64,000 nt of DNA from an uncultured Opitutia bacterium (GCA_903840415.1 CAIMFY010000014.1:1-64000), one strand, 5' to 3'; shown: positions 35,471 through 47,491, counted from the stretch's first letter. Program-made: numbers and translations. Notes: generated by a model not told the origin, from the sequence alone.

Positions 35471-38400
35471 GTGGCTAAAGACCAACCCACTTCCTCGTCC
35501 GCCAAACCCGAGTGCATCCGCCTGCGCGGCGTCCGTCAGAACAACCTCAAGGGCTTCGATCTCGATCTGCCACTCGGTCGTTATGTGGTCGTCACTGGCC
35601 TGAGCGGCGCCGGCAAGTCCTCGCTCGTCTTCGATACGCTCCACGCCGAGGGCCAGCGCCGCTACGTCGAGACGTTCAGCGCCTACACGCGCCAGTTTCT
35701 CGATCTGCTCGACAAACCGAAAGTCGACGCGGTCGAAAACATCCGCCCGTCGATCGCGATCCAACAGACCAACACCGTCAAGACCTCGCGCTCCACCGTC
35801 GGCACGATGACAGAACTCACCGACTTCTTTAAGGTGTGGTTCAGCCACGTCGCCGAGTGTTTCGATCCCGCGACTGGCGAAAAAGTTGAGGACGACAACC
35901 CTCAGACCATCTGGGACAAATCCATCGCCGCACACCCTGGTCGTTCGGTCATCATCGCGTTCAAGATCGTAAAGCCGGCCAGCCTCACGTGGCCGGAGAT
36001 TCTCACGAACCTAAAAAACCAAGGCTACCTCCGCGCGCTCGCCGCCGGCGCCGTCCAAAAGATCGACGATCTCCTCGCCAACGCGACGCCGCTCGCGAAA
36101 ACGACTGAGCTGTTCGTCGCGCAGGATCGACTCGCGTTGGAGACCGCACAAAAGACTCGCGGGCTCGAAGCGATCGAGACCGCGCTCCACTTCGGCAAGA
36201 GCCAAGTTCACTTGTTCGCCGCCGATTCGCTCGCTGAGGTTGGACATTATTCGCGCGGCCTCCACTCGCCCAAGACCGAACGGACGTTTCGCGCCGCGAC
36301 TCCCGCGCTGTTCTCGTTCAACTCCCCGCTCGGCGCGTGCCCGAAATGCCGCGGCTTCGGCCGTGTCATCGAGATCGACTACCGTCTCGCGATGCCCGAC
36401 CTCGCGCTCTCGATCGACGACGGCGTCATCAAGTGCTGGGAGAGCGAAATCTACGGCGAGTCCAAGAAGGATCTCCGCGTCTTCACGAAGAAAAAAAAGA
36501 TCCCGACGAACGTCCCGTTTGCCGCTCTCACGCCTGAGCAACAGCGCTACGTCATCGACGGTGAACCCGGCTACGGCGAGGAGAACGGCAAGTCATGGCC
36601 GCAGTATTGGTATGGGTTGAAAGGATTTTTCCGCTGGCTGGAAAAGACGACCTACAAGATGCATGTGCGCGTCTTCCTCGCCCGCTACCGCGCCTACAAT
36701 CCGTGCCCCGACTGCGGCGGCCAGCGACTCCAACCCGAGGCGCTGTGCTGGAAATGGCGCGGCAGCACGCTGCCCGAACTTTACCAGCTCCCCGTCTCCG
36801 AACTCCTCACTGGACTGGCCGATGCCTGTCCGCGCCAAGGGGATCGCCAGTCTGAACTCGCCTACGAATCGATCCTCACGCGGCTGCGATACCTCACTCA
36901 GGTCGGGCTCGGCTACCTCACGCTCGATCGCTCGTCGCGCACGCTGTCGGGTGGCGAAGTTCAACGCGTGAACCTCACCTCGTGCCTCGGCACGTCGCTG
37001 GTCGACACGCTCTTTGTCCTCGATGAGCCGAGCGTCGGCCTCCACCCGCGCGACATTCACCGCCTTATCGCGATTATTCGCACGCTCACCGACACCGGCA
37101 ACACCGTCGTCGTCGTCGAGCACGACGAGGCCATGATTCGCGCCGCCGATCACGTCATCGAAGTCGGCCCCGAGCCCGGCAGCCGCGGCGGCCACATCGT
37201 ATTCCAAGGGCCCGTGCCCACCATGCTCGCCTCGCCCGCGAGCATCACTGGAAAATATTTCTCCGGCCGTGAAACGATCCCGACGCCCGCGACCCGTCGC
37301 TTCGCCGGCAGCCCGATGGCGGGCGCTTCCGACACGCCCTGGCTTCGTTTTCACAACGTCACCAAACACAACCTCTGCCACCTCGACGTCGCCATTCCGC
37401 TCGGTCGCTTCGTCTGCCTCAGCGGCGTGTCTGGCTCCGGCAAATCCACGCTCCTCGACAATGTCATCTATCAGGGCCTTCTCGCGCAGCGCCTCAAGTT
37501 GACCGAAGATCCCGCTGCGATCGAAAAGATTACGAGCGATCGCGAGTTCGAGGAGATCGTCCTCGTCGATCAGTCGCCGCTATCGCGCACGCCGCGCTCG
37601 AATCCTGCGCTTTACACCGAAGCTTGGGAACTCATCCGCGAACTTTACGCCGACACACCAGCGGCTCTGGAAGCTGGTTACAGCCCATCGTCATTCTCGT
37701 TTAACAGCGGCGACGGCCGCTGCGATCATTGCCTCGGGCTCGGCTACGAACGCGTTGAGATGCAGTTTCTCTCCGACGTTTTCGTGCCGTGTCCCGTCTG
37801 CGAGTCACGCCGCTTTAAACCCGAAGTCCTCGCCATCCAGTGGCACGGCCGCTCCGTTTCCGATCTCCTCAACACGTCGGTCGCCGACGCGCTGCCGCTG
37901 TTCGCCGCGTTTCCCGCAATCCTACAGCGCCTCGCCTCGCTCGACTCCGTCGGCCTCGGCTACCTCACCCTCGGCCAGCCCCTCAACACGCTTAGTGGTG
38001 GCGAATCGCAGCGACTGAAACTCGTCCGCTACCTCGGCGTGTTTGCCAGCGATGGCGTGCCCGAGACCAAATCCGGCGCGCTGCTCCTCCTCGACGAACC
38101 GACGACCGGCCTCCACCGTCACGACGTCAAACGCCTCCTTGGCGTCCTCCATGCGCTCGTCGATCGCGGCCATAGCGTGATCGTCATCGAGCACAATCTC
38201 GACATTCTGAAATCCGCCGACTGGCTCCTCGAAATCGGACCCGACGCCGGCGTCAACGGCGGCCGCATCGTGGCCGAAGGCACGCCGGAACAGGTAGCGG
38301 CGGCCGATACTGAGACGTCGACTTTCTTGCGCACGGCACTCGCGCGCACCGACGAATATCTGCCGCTCGCAGCGGAAGACGCCGCACCCTATCTCGTCCG

Positions 38401-41122
38401 GCCTCCACTCACCCTCACCAGCGGAGATCTCACGATCAGCGGTGCGCGAGAAAACAACCTCAAGAATCTATCGCTCTCGATTCCGCACCGGCAGCTCTCC
38501 GTAGTCACCGGTGTGTCCGGCTCGGGCAAATCCACCCTCGCGTTCGACATCGTGTTTGCCGAGGGCCAACGGCGTTTCATGGAATCAATGTCGCCCTACG
38601 CGCGACAGTTCGTCGAGCAGCTCCCCCGCCCCGCCGTCGATTTGCTCACCGGCATCCCGCCGACGGTAGCAATCGAGCAGCGGGTCACGCGCGGCTCGCG
38701 CAAGTCCACCGTCGCGACGATTACCGAGGTCGCGCAATACCTCCGCCTCCTCTACGCGCGGCTCGGCGTCCAGCACCATCCCGACACCGACAAGCCCGTG
38801 CAGCCGCTTTCAGTCGGCCAGTTGAAAAATCTCCTCGCCCGCGTGCTCGCCACACCGAAAGCGAAAAAGGCGAAGCACCTCTATCTCTGCGCGCCGCTCA
38901 TCCGCGGCCGCAAGGGCCATCACCAACCGATCGCGACGTGGATTGCCAAACAGGGTTTCGAACTTATGCGCGCCGACGGCCAACTCACGCGGGTCGATAC
39001 TTTTCAAAAACTCGATCGCTACAAGGAGCACGACATCGAGGTCGTCGTCGCTGATCTGAAGGATTCAACGACGAAAGCCGCCGATGCCCTCACTCGCGCG
39101 CTGGAGATGGGGAAAGGCGCTTGCTTCCTCCTTACGCCGCAGGGCGACGTGCTCTCGTGGTTCTCCACCACGCGCACTGACATCGAAACCGGCGAGAGTT
39201 TCCCCGAGCTCGACCCGAAGAATTTTTCGTTCAACTCGCCGCGCGGCTGGTGCCCGACGTGCCGCGGCCACGGCCGAATTTTCCCCTGGATGCTTGTGCC
39301 CGAGGACGACGAGGATAATTCCGATCCGCTCGCGAAGCTCCGCGCGTTTGGCGTCGATTCGACTGACGATCTTTCGGACGAAGGTTCGCCCTGCCCCGAT
39401 TGCCACGGCGCGCGGCTCAACCGCATTGGTCGGTCCGTCAAACTTCCGCTGCGCGCCTCCGCGAAGCAGCGACCAATTTCGCTGCCCGCGTTGCTCGCCT
39501 GCACACCCGCGCGGCTGCTCGCCACGCTGCGGGCGCTCGAGCTCGACGCTCGGGGAAGACTCATCACGCAGGACATCGTGTCGCAGATCAAGGAGCGCCT
39601 GAATTTTCTCGACCACGTCGGGCTCGGCTATCTCGCGCTGGAGCGTCCCACCGAAACGCTCTCCGGCGGCGAGGCGCAGCGCATCCGGCTCGCGGCCCAG
39701 CTCGGCACCAACCTCGCCGGCGTCCTCTACGTGCTGGACGAGCCGACCATCGGCCTCCACGCCCGAGACAACCAGCGCCTGATCGCGACGCTCGAAACGC
39801 TGCGCGACAAGGGCAACACCGTGCTTGTCGTTGAGCATGACGACGAACTCATGGCCCGTGCCGACCACATCATCGATCTCGGACCGGCCGCCGGGGTTCA
39901 CGGTGGCGAGATTCTCGCGCAAGGCACGCCTGCCGAAATCCGCGCCAGCCCGCAGTCGCTCACCGGGCTCTTTCTGGCACGCGGCATTGTCCACCCGCTC
40001 CGCGGCGAATATCGGAAACTGGAAAGCGCTGCGGTGAGGAATGCGTGGCTCGAATTGAAGTCCGCGCGCTACCGCAATTTGAAAAGCATCGATCTTCGTC
40101 TCCCGCTGGGAAGGCTCATCATGGTCGCCGGGCCGAGCGGCGCCGGCAAGTCCTCGCTCTTTCGCGACCTGCTTCGTCCCGCCGTCGCGTGCGCGATTAA
40201 GGGAAAAAAAAAGAAACTCGCCGGCCGCGAATTCACGGAGGATACCGGTTTCGTTTCCGATATTCCGGGAGTCGCGCCGTTCACCGAACTGCTCAATGCT
40301 GGCGCGTTTCGCTCCGTCATCGAAGTGGATCAGTCGCCCATAGGGAAGACGCCGCGCTCCACGCCAGCGACCTATCTCGGTATCTTCGATCTGGTGCGGC
40401 AGTTTTTTGCGTCGCTACCGGAGTCCAAGATGCGCGGCTACACGGCGTCGCGATTTTCGTTCAACACCACCGGCGGCCGTTGCCCGACCTGCGAGGGCGC
40501 GGGCCGGATCAAGTTAGAGATGGCCTTCATGCCCGACACTTACCTGCCGTGCGACGACTGCCGCGGGCTGCGCTATGGCCCCGAGCTCGCCGACATCACG
40601 TGGAAGGGCAAAACGATCGGCGATGTGCTGCGGCTGACCTTCGAGGAGGCGGCGCCGTTCTTTGATTTTCATTCGCAGCTTTCGCAGGTCTGCCGGTTGA
40701 TGATCGACTGCGGGCTGGGTTACCTGGCGCTCGGCCAGAGTTCGTCGACGCTTAGCGGCGGCGAGGCGCAACGGCTCAAGCTCGTCACCGAACTAGCCAC
40801 GGGGCTGGCGACCTACCGCGAGCGCAGCCGCGGCACGCTGCCGCGCAATCTCTACCTGCTCGAGGAGCCGACGATCGGACTCCACCTGAGCGACTGCGAA
40901 AAACTCATCCGCGTCCTCCATTCCCTCGTGGACCAGGGCCATACTGTCGTCGTGATCGAGCACCACTTGGATTTGCTCGCGGAGGCGGACTACATCGTCG
41001 AACTCGGTCCGGTCGGCGGCCCAGACGGCGGCGAGTTACTTTATCAGGGTGAACTCGCCGGCTTGCTCCGTGTGAAGCGCAGCCCCACGGCGCCGTATCT
41101 GCGCAAAAAGCTCAAGCCGTGA
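35471..41122 (+). CDS. uvrA: Double-length UvrA, excinuclease ABC subunit A
   Basis: 1,883 residues from a GTG at 35471 just before the conserved [19 protein letters not shown]; the frame is open a further 37 codons upstream. It is two UvrA-like halves in tandem. Four Walker A motifs: GLSGAGKSS (Lys49), GVSGSGKST twice, and GPSGAGKSS. Four LSGGE signatures: [27 protein letters not shown] and LSGGEAQRL. Four zinc-finger CxxC-type clusters including CPKC...CPDC and CPTC...CDDC. UvrA recognises DNA lesions in nucleotide excision repair; a normal protomer is ~950 residues. Chlamydiae carry a comparably fused UvrA. The last Walker B reads LLEEPTIGL, where the others read LDEP. The DeoR stop is 111 bp upstream. 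Confidence 0.96.
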   Translation: MAKDQPTSSSAKPECIRLRGVRQNNLKGFDLDLPLGRYVVVTGLSGAGKSSLVFDTLHAEGQRRYVETFSAYTRQFLDLLDKPKVDAVENIRPSIAIQQTNTVKTSRSTVGTMTELTDFFKVWFSHVAECFDPATGEKVEDDNPQTIWDKSIAAHPGRSVIIAFKIVKPASLTWPEILTNLKNQGYLRALAAGAVQKIDDLLANATPLAKTTELFVAQDRLALETAQKTRGLEAIETALHFGKSQVHLFAADSLAEVGHYSRGLHSPKTERTFRAATPALFSFNSPLGACPKCRGFGRVIEIDYRLAMPDLALSIDDGVIKCWESEIYGESKKDLRVFTKKKKIPTNVPFAALTPEQQRYVIDGEPGYGEENGKSWPQYWYGLKGFFRWLEKTTYKMHVRVFLARYRAYNPCPDCGGQRLQPEALCWKWRGSTLPELYQLPVSELLTGLADACPRQGDRQSELAYESILTRLRYLTQVGLGYLTLDRSSRTLSGGEVQRVNLTSCLGTSLVDTLFVLDEPSVGLHPRDIHRLIAIIRTLTDTGNTVVVVEHDEAMIRAADHVIEVGPEPGSRGGHIVFQGPVPTMLASPASITGKYFSGRETIPTPATRRFAGSPMAGASDTPWLRFHNVTKHNLCHLDVAIPLGRFVCLSGVSGSGKSTLLDNVIYQGLLAQRLKLTEDPAAIEKITSDREFEEIVLVDQSPLSRTPRSNPALYTEAWELIRELYADTPAALEAGYSPSSFSFNSGDGRCDHCLGLGYERVEMQFLSDVFVPCPVCESRRFKPEVLAIQWHGRSVSDLLNTSVADALPLFAAFPAILQRLASLDSVGLGYLTLGQPLNTLSGGESQRLKLVRYLGVFASDGVPETKSGALLLLDEPTTGLHRHDVKRLLGVLHALVDRGHSVIVIEHNLDILKSADWLLEIGPDAGVNGGRIVAEGTPEQVAAADTETSTFLRTALARTDEYLPLAAEDAAPYLVRPPLTLTSGDLTISGARENNLKNLSLSIPHRQLSVVTGVSGSGKSTLAFDIVFAEGQRRFMESMSPYARQFVEQLPRPAVDLLTGIPPTVAIEQRVTRGSRKSTVATITEVAQYLRLLYARLGVQHHPDTDKPVQPLSVGQLKNLLARVLATPKAKKAKHLYLCAPLIRGRKGHHQPIATWIAKQGFELMRADGQLTRVDTFQKLDRYKEHDIEVVVADLKDSTTKAADALTRALEMGKGACFLLTPQGDVLSWFSTTRTDIETGESFPELDPKNFSFNSPRGWCPTCRGHGRIFPWMLVPEDDEDNSDPLAKLRAFGVDSTDDLSDEGSPCPDCHGARLNRIGRSVKLPLRASAKQRPISLPALLACTPARLLATLRALELDARGRLITQDIVSQIKERLNFLDHVGLGYLALERPTETLSGGEAQRIRLAAQLGTNLAGVLYVLDEPTIGLHARDNQRLIATLETLRDKGNTVLVVEHDDELMARADHIIDLGPAAGVHGGEILAQGTPAEIRASPQSLTGLFLARGIVHPLRGEYRKLESAAVRNAWLELKSARYRNLKSIDLRLPLGRLIMVAGPSGAGKSSLFRDLLRPAVACAIKGKKKKLAGREFTEDTGFVSDIPGVAPFTELLNAGAFRSVIEVDQSPIGKTPRSTPATYLGIFDLVRQFFASLPESKMRGYTASRFSFNTTGGRCPTCEGAGRIKLEMAFMPDTYLPCDDCRGLRYGPELADITWKGKTIGDVLRLTFEEAAPFFDFHSQLSQVCRLMIDCGLGYLALGQSSSTLSGGEAQRLKLVTELATGLATYRERSRGTLPRNLYLLEEPTIGLHLSDCEKLIRVLHSLVDQGHTVVVIEHHLDLLAEADYIVELGPVGGPDGGELLYQGELAGLLRVKRSPTAPYLRKKLKP

Positions 41123-41128
41123 TCGCGT

Positions 41129-41518
41129 TCAGCGCGGCAAAGCGTGCCGAATAGCGTCCACCAGATCTGCGGCTGCGACAGGTTTCATCAGGCACCCGGC
41201 GAGACCGGCAATTTCCGTGCTGCGCGATAGCAGCTCGGGGTTGACGTAGCCCGTGAGCAAAATCCGCTGCACTTTCGGATACCGGGTGCGGGCGCGGATG
41301 AGAAACGGCAGGCCTTCCTCGTCCGGCATCAGGTGATCGCAGACGATGACGTCGAATTCGCGGGTGGCGAGCATCAGCTCAGCTTCGTTGGTCGAACGCG
41401 CCGCCTCGACTTCGAAATGCGATCCGAGCCCGAGCATCAGCACGTCGCGAATTTGTTCCTCGTCATCTACAATCAGCACCACAGCCCGTTGGGGCGGATT
41501 GGGACGAAAGTTGGTCAT
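41129..41518 (-). CDS. Stand-alone response-regulator receiver protein
   Basis: 129 residues, only a REC domain. Acidic pair VDDEEQ (~17), phospho-Asp in VIVCDHLMPDEEG (~60), Thr/Ser in ILLTGY (~90) and the lysine in GCLMKPVA (~112). No output domain, so it probably acts by protein contact or as a phosphorelay shuttle. It is closely similar to the neighbouring receiver upstream (shared DHLMP, TGY, RSxxxAxL, KPVA patterns), which indicates local duplication. It converges with uvrA, with only 6 bp between stops. Confidence 0.92.
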   Translation of the reverse strand: MTNFRPNPPQRAVVLIVDDEEQIRDVLMLGLGSHFEVEAARSTNEAELMLATREFDVIVCDHLMPDEEGLPFLIRARTRYPKVQRILLTGYVNPELLSRSTEIAGLAGCLMKPVAAADLVDAIRHALPR

Positions 41519-41535
41519 GGGGAAGAAATCCCCGC

Positions 41536-41973
41536 TTACTTTTTTCCGGCTGCAACGACACTGGCATCGTGTGCTTTGGCGGCATCAGCGACGACAGATA
41601 GCAATTCCGCGATTGCGACCGGCTTGAGAAGGTAGCGAAAGAGGGCGGCCTCGTTCACGCTGCGCAGCAGCATCTCGGGCTTCATGTAGCCGGTGACGAG
41701 AATCCGCTGCATGTGTGGAAAATCCTCGCGGGCGCGCGTCAGAAAATTCATCCCGTTACCACCCGGCATCAAGTGATCGGCGACCACCACTTTGAACGCC
41801 TTCTTCTGCAAAATAAAGTCGGCTTCGCGCGCCGTGTTGGCCGTCGAGATCTCGAAGCGCGGCGACAGAGCCGCTCGAAACACGTCGAGCAAGGGTTGCT
41901 CGTCATCGACCAGCAGCACGGCATCTTTGCCGGATGCTCCGGCGGCGGACGTATTCGGAAGGGCGGCAGACAT
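41536..41973 (-). CDS. Stand-alone response-regulator receiver protein, paralogue of its neighbour
   Basis: 145 residues from the ATG at 41973 (an earlier start at 42003 is possible). REC domain only: LVDDEQPLLDVF (~21), phospho-Asp in VVVADHLMPGGNG (~66), ILVTGYMKPEMLLRS (~95) and YLLKPVAIAELL (~118). It is 17 bp upstream of the next receiver and shares its motifs closely, suggesting tandem duplication and cotranscription. The cognate histidine kinase is not in the window. The divergent ankyrin gene starts ~115 bp away. Confidence 0.9.
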   Translation of the reverse strand: MSAALPNTSAAGASGKDAVLLVDDEQPLLDVFRAALSPRFEISTANTAREADFILQKKAFKVVVADHLMPGGNGMNFLTRAREDFPHMQRILVTGYMKPEMLLRSVNEAALFRYLLKPVAIAELLSVVADAAKAHDASVVAAGKK

Positions 41974-42089
41974 TGTCCGTATCCTGTTTTCCGCCCTCGG
42001 CATGGCAAATCCAAACCACCCGAATGCGTGTATTTACCTGCGTCTTTTGGTTGCCTCGCGTCGACCCGCGGAATTGCCTCGGCCTTGCG

Positions 42090-43115
42090 ATGGAAACCTA
42101 CGACCTGCACGCTGCCGCCCGCCACGGCACGTTGACCAATGTCCCGCCGGAGGCGCTCACCACCGCGGCCCTCACCGCCCGCAATGCCGCCGGCAACACG
42201 CCTCTGCATGTCGCAGCCAAGTCCGGTCACCTCGGTGTGATTCCCCCGATCCTGCTCACCGCCGAAACGCTCACGGTGAAGAACGATGCCGGCTATTCTC
42301 CCCTTCATCATGCCGCCATTGGTGGTCATCTCGACAAGGTTCCGGCCGACTTGCTCACCGCTGAGTCGCTCGCGACCCGCAGCAACGCCGGTTACAGCGT
42401 CTTTCATCTCGCCGCCGCCCACGGCCACCTCGATCAAATTCCGGCGGAGTTTCTCACCGCAGATGTCTTTCTCCGACGCACCGATGTCGGGAACACCCTG
42501 CTCCACGAGGCCGCCGAAAATGGCGCTCTCGATCGGGTGCCGGCAGAGTTTGTCACCGCGGCCGCGCTTAGTCTGAAAAACATTGGGGGTGAAACCGTGC
42601 TTCACGTCGCCGCCTTCAACGGCAACTTCACCCAAATTCCTCCCGCGCTCCTCACGGTCGCCGCGCTGCTGGAGCCGACTGGCGCGGGCGACACCGTCTT
42701 TCATGCGGCCGCGATCTCGGGTCATCTCGGTCAGATCCCGGCGCAATTCCTCACGCACGACAATCTCGTCCTCGCGAGCAAGAGCGGCTTCACCGCCATT
42801 CATGCGGCCGCTGAAACGGGCCAACTCGACAAGATCCCTCGGGCGCAATTGACTGCCGATCTTCTGCTCACACGCAACGATAACGGCGACACGCCCCTGC
42901 ACGCCGCCGCTTACGAAGGTCACCTCGACCAGGTGCCGGTCGAACTGCTCACGGTCGCACGCGTTGGCACCCGCAACTACGACGGCATGACTGTCGCGCG
43001 ACTCGCGTTCGACCGCGGTTTTTCACATCAGATTCCCGAAGCATCACGGCCGCGGACGCTGGGGCCGTTCCGGCGGTTTCTTCACACGCTAGGCCGGTCG
43101 AAAGCGCCGTTTTGA
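42090..43115 (+). CDS. Ankyrin-repeat protein with a modified 33-residue repeat
   Basis: 341 residues from the ATG at 42090. Eight regular repeats of 33 residues plus a degenerate ninth cover nearly the whole protein. Each begins with the ankyrin turn and first helix (xxxGxTPLHxAAxxGHLD) but continues with (I/V)PxxLLTAxxL where a normal second ankyrin helix would be. There is no signal peptide or membrane segment, and the C-terminal ~35 residues are basic (PRTLGPFRRFLHTLGRSK). Likely a protein-interaction module. It is divergent from the receiver pair and precedes enolase. Partner unknown. Confidence 0.88.
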   Translation: METYDLHAAARHGTLTNVPPEALTTAALTARNAAGNTPLHVAAKSGHLGVIPPILLTAETLTVKNDAGYSPLHHAAIGGHLDKVPADLLTAESLATRSNAGYSVFHLAAAHGHLDQIPAEFLTADVFLRRTDVGNTLLHEAAENGALDRVPAEFVTAAALSLKNIGGETVLHVAAFNGNFTQIPPALLTVAALLEPTGAGDTVFHAAAISGHLGQIPAQFLTHDNLVLASKSGFTAIHAAAETGQLDKIPRAQLTADLLLTRNDNGDTPLHAAAYEGHLDQVPVELLTVARVGTRNYDGMTVARLAFDRGFSHQIPEASRPRTLGPFRRFLHTLGRSKAPF

Positions 43116-43121
43116 GAAAAA

Positions 43122-43144
43122 CCGCCGCTGGAGTCCAGCGACGG
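43122..43144 (+). terminator. Hairpin after the ankyrin gene, weak terminator candidate
   Basis: CGCTGG (43126-43131) pairs with CCAGCG (43135-43140) around AGT. The stem is extended outward by CCG/CGG across one mismatch. It begins ~7 bp after the ankyrin stop. No clear T-run follows, so termination is uncertain. The rest of the ~130-bp region up to enolase holds no other evident signal. Confidence 0.35.
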
Positions 43145-43151
43145 AAATTGA

Positions 43152-44552
<1,401 letters not shown>

Positions 44553-44561
44553 CTTCAGACT

Positions 44562-44590
44562 GTGGCGGCAGTCGCATCGATTGCCGCCAC
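44562..44590 (+). terminator. Strong hairpin between enolase and the next gene
   Basis: GTGGCGGCA (44562-44570) pairs perfectly with TGCCGCCAC (44582-44590), a 9-bp stem with an 11-nt loop. It begins 9 bp after the enolase stop and ends 6 bp before the next ATG. No long U-run follows (only TTCATC), so it may end or attenuate transcription, or cover the ribosome-binding region of the downstream gene. Confidence 0.55.
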
Positions 44591-44596
44591 TTCATC

Positions 44597-45250
44597 ATGA
44601 AACTCCTCCTCGTTTCCGCCGCTTTGTTCGCCGCGTCGCTAGCCATCGCCGACGACACGCCGACTCAACCCGACGCGAAGGAAACGATGAAGGCGCTGAT
44701 GCTCGAGGATGCCAAACGCAAGGCTGCCGAGGCCGCGACCAAGTCTCCCGCCTCAGCCGCAACAGCGAAGCCGGATAAAGAATCGAAACTCGCGCTCGCC
44801 GCGCCCGCCGAGCCGCCGGTGTTAGCCGCACCTGCAGAAAAACCTGCTGCTAAGAAAGCTGAAGCCGCCGCGGCCAACGCCCAAGCGGCCGCGCAGCCCG
44901 CGGCTGTGCTCCCAAAAGTGGAGGTGAAGAAGGCGCGCATCACGGTTCTCGACTACCAGCTTCAGCAACAACAGCAGGAAATCGCCCGCGAGGAGAAGCT
45001 CACCAAACCCACCGAGCTCGACAAGGCGCTCAACGATTCCAAGGTCACGAAATCCCTCTCCATCCTCGGCGGCCAGTCGGCTGATTATCGCGCCAATCTG
45101 GCGAAAGAACGCGTCAGCATGATGAAGGACGAAAGCGATCTGATCGAAGCCATCGCGCACGCGAAGACGAAGGAAGAGCGGGTCGAGTTGCAGCGGCAAC
45201 TCGAGGAACTTCGCGCCTACCGCCGCGATCTGGAGAAGGCGCTGCGCTGA
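44597..45250 (+). CDS. Secreted Ala/Lys-rich protein of unknown function
   Basis: 217 residues with a clear signal peptide (MKLLLVSAALFAASLAIADD, cleavage near residue 18-20). A low-complexity Ala/Lys/Pro linker follows (~45-105), then a charged helical C-terminus likely to form a coiled coil (~110-215, EIAREEKLTKP, LQRQLEELRAYRRDLEKAL). I recognise no domain. Possible periplasmic spacer or cell-envelope linker. No typical Shine-Dalgarno is visible; the upstream hairpin ends 6 bp before the ATG. Confidence 0.75.
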   Translation: MKLLLVSAALFAASLAIADDTPTQPDAKETMKALMLEDAKRKAAEAATKSPASAATAKPDKESKLALAAPAEPPVLAAPAEKPAAKKAEAAAANAQAAAQPAAVLPKVEVKKARITVLDYQLQQQQQEIAREEKLTKPTELDKALNDSKVTKSLSILGGQSADYRANLAKERVSMMKDESDLIEAIAHAKTKEERVELQRQLEELRAYRRDLEKALR

Positions 45251-45333
45251 GTTATCGTGACGCGGAGCCAGTGCGGTCTGCGTCTTGACTCTAGATGAAA
45301 TGAAACAGCCTCACGCCGGTTGCCGGACGGTTC

Positions 45334-45795
45334 TCAGGCCACCGCGTCGAGATCGAGCGAGTCGAGCGCGTCCGCGATCATCTCTGTCACCACTTTGCGT
45401 GGCTGCTGTTTCAACACGTAGCCAATCGCACCGTATTCTGCGAAGCGCTTGACGGTCTGGTGCTCACTTTGCGACGTGACCATGATGACGGCGGCCTGGG
45501 GAAAGCGCCGAGCCAGACCTTGCACCACGCCCTCACCGGAAAGCACCGGCATGTTCAAGTCGAGTAAGACGACGGTTGGCTGGTGCAGTTCATAAAGATG
45601 CAAAGTCTCCGCGCCGTCGCCTGCCTCCCAAATCGTGGTCACTCCGAGTGAGCGCAGCACGAGGCGCAGGTAGGTGCGCACATGCGGTTCGTCGTCCGCA
45701 ATAAGTGCGCTGATTCGGGCACGGGCCGAATCGGGCGCCGCTTGCTCATCATGCAAAATGCTAGGTTCCACTCCGCCAATATCGGTCGGAATCAC
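45334..45795 (-). CDS. Stand-alone response-regulator receiver protein
   Basis: 153 residues: ~25-residue leader then a REC domain with LIADDEPHVRTYL (~31), phospho-Asp in TVVLLDLNMPVLSG (~77), Thr/Ser in IMVTSQSEHQTV (~105) and the Lys in GYVLKQQPRKV (~127). No output domain. It is closely similar to the receiver 17 bp upstream (both have ADDEPHVRT/VDDEPHVRT, WEAxDGxxTL and SQS blocks), implying tandem duplication. The pair resembles CheY-type single-domain regulators. Kinase not present nearby. Confidence 0.9.
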   Translation of the reverse strand: MIPTDIGGVEPSILHDEQAAPDSARARISALIADDEPHVRTYLRLVLRSLGVTTIWEAGDGAETLHLYELHQPTVVLLDLNMPVLSGEGVVQGLARRFPQAAVIMVTSQSEHQTVKRFAEYGAIGYVLKQQPRKVVTEMIADALDSLDLDAVA

Positions 45796-45812
45796 CTCAG
45801 CTTAAATTTAAC

Positions 45813-46214
45813 TCACGCAGGGGCGCTGTCGCCGCCACCCTCGCAACGATCCAACGCCTCACGCAGCATCTCCAATGCTTCCGCCGGCTTGCTGTGCTTG
45901 AGAATGTAGGCGAGTGCGCCGAGCTTCACGCACTCAAGCACGGTTTTCATCGCACTCTGCGACGAGAGCATGATGATGGGCAATTCCGGCCGCTGTTCAT
46001 GCAGCAATTGCAGCACTTCGAGTCCGTTCATCATCGGCAGGTTGATATCGAGCATGACCAACTCGGGCCGATGCTCCGCCACCATGGCGAGTGCCTGTGT
46101 GCCGTCGGCAGCTTCCCAGGTTTTCGTGATTCCAGCTTCCTTGAGCAGGACGCGCACAAAGGTGCGCACGTGTGGCTCGTCATCGACAATTAGAGCATTC
46201 ACCGGTCTCGCCAT
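45813..46214 (-). CDS. Stand-alone response-regulator receiver protein, paralogue of its neighbour
   Basis: 133 residues: REC domain with LIVDDEPHVRTFV (~8), phospho-Asp in ELVMLDINLPMMNG (~56), IIMLSSQSAMKTV (~82) and Lys in AYILKHSKPAEAL (~105). A short acidic tail replaces any output domain. First gene of the receiver pair; its partner follows after 17 bp. Confidence 0.9.
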   Translation of the reverse strand: MARPVNALIVDDEPHVRTFVRVLLKEAGITKTWEAADGTQALAMVAEHRPELVMLDINLPMMNGLEVLQLLHEQRPELPIIMLSSQSAMKTVLECVKLGALAYILKHSKPAEALEMLREALDRCEGGGDSAPA

Positions 46215-46274
46215 AGTCCGACCCTCGTTTATCGGCCGCGATTGTTCAAGCGCAGCTTACTGGTGCCGAGCGGA

Positions 46275-47450
46275 TTATTCCGCCCGCAAAATGTAGCCCC
46301 GGAGATATTCGCTCTCCATCATCGTCACGAGCACTGGATGATCGGGCGGCTGGTGACTCCACTCGACCACTCGCACCTTGCGCTTCGCATCGGTCGCCGC
46401 TGCAGCGATCACCCCGCGAATTTCAGCGTCCTGCATGTGATGTGAACACGTGTAGGTCGCCAAGATGCCGCCTGGTGCGAGCCGCTGAAACGCACGCAAA
46501 TTGATTTCCTTGTAACCGCGCAACGCTCCCTCGAGCGCGCTCTTCGATTTCGCAAACGGCGGCGGATCGAGCACGATCACGTCCCACGCTCCGTCGCCGG
46601 CGCGCACCGGGTCGTTGAACCAGTCGAAGACGTTCGCCACCTCGAACTTCGCCGCGACGCCGTTCTTTTCGGCGTTGCGCCGCGCCGCGCCGATCGCGTC
46701 CTCCGCGCTGTCGAGCCCAAGCACTTCGCGGGCGCCGGCCCGCGCAGCGTGCAGCGCGAACGCCCCTTGGTTGCAGAACGCGTCGAGCACACGTTTGCCC
46801 GCGCAATATTTCGCCACCGCCGCGTGCTGCGGGAGTTGGTCGAGGTAAAATCCAGTCTTCTGTCCACCCTGCAAATCGAGCCAATAATCGAATCCATCGA
46901 TCGCCATCCAACGCGGCTCCCATGAGCGGCCCGATCGCGTGTGCACCTCCATCGGCAAACCCTCGAGCCGACGAATTGGCGCATCGTTGCGAAAAATAAT
47001 TTCCGCCGGTTTCACCACCTCGGCGAGGACATCGCCGACCAGCGCAGAGCGTTTCTCCATCGCCGCCGTTTGAATCTGCACCACCAACACCTCACCAAAT
47101 TGATCGACCACGAGTCCGGGCAAATCGTCCGACTCCGACCACACAAGGCGCCGGTTCGCCGTCGCATCCCGTCGCGCCAGCGCTCGCTCAACGGCCCCGC
47201 GCAAAAACGCGCCATTCAACGCCGCCCGCTCGCGACTGAAGCGCCGCCACACGATCTGCGACTTCGAGTTGTAGATGCCACTCCCCAGAAACCGATCGAC
47301 ACGATCCCGACACTCGACGACCTCGCCGTCGTGCTCAGCCGGCAACAGCTCATCGACTTCGTTTGCAAACACCCACGGATGCCCCGAGAGCACACGGGGC
47401 TTGGCGTTGGGCTTGAGTTTGAGCGTAGGCGTGGCGGACACGCCACTCAC
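46275..47450 (-). CDS. rlmI: RlmI-like 23S rRNA (cytosine-C5) methyltransferase
   Basis: 391 residues from the GTG at 47450. The frame stays open to a TTG at 47495, so the start is ambiguous; the GTG fits the family N-terminus LKLKPNAKPRVLSGHPWVF (PUA domain) better. Central EEHUD-like region, then a Rossmann methyltransferase fold: FYLDQLPQH (~212), RVLDAFCNQGAFALHA (~226-241), VLGLDSAEDAI, and the catalytic motif VLDPPPFAKSKSA (~292). A Cys near TYTCSHHM (~333) is the probable nucleophile. E. coli RlmI modifies C1962 of 23S rRNA. A possible 38-residue membrane peptide gene lies just upstream. Confidence 0.9.
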   Translation of the reverse strand: MSGVSATPTLKLKPNAKPRVLSGHPWVFANEVDELLPAEHDGEVVECRDRVDRFLGSGIYNSKSQIVWRRFSRERAALNGAFLRGAVERALARRDATANRRLVWSESDDLPGLVVDQFGEVLVVQIQTAAMEKRSALVGDVLAEVVKPAEIIFRNDAPIRRLEGLPMEVHTRSGRSWEPRWMAIDGFDYWLDLQGGQKTGFYLDQLPQHAAVAKYCAGKRVLDAFCNQGAFALHAARAGAREVLGLDSAEDAIGAARRNAEKNGVAAKFEVANVFDWFNDPVRAGDGAWDVIVLDPPPFAKSKSALEGALRGYKEINLRAFQRLAPGGILATYTCSHHMQDAEIRGVIAAAATDAKRKVRVVEWSHQPPDHPVLVTMMESEYLRGYILRAE

Positions 47451-47491
47451 GCTTACGGGTTTGTGGCGCCTCGCGACGAAAAAATCGACCC

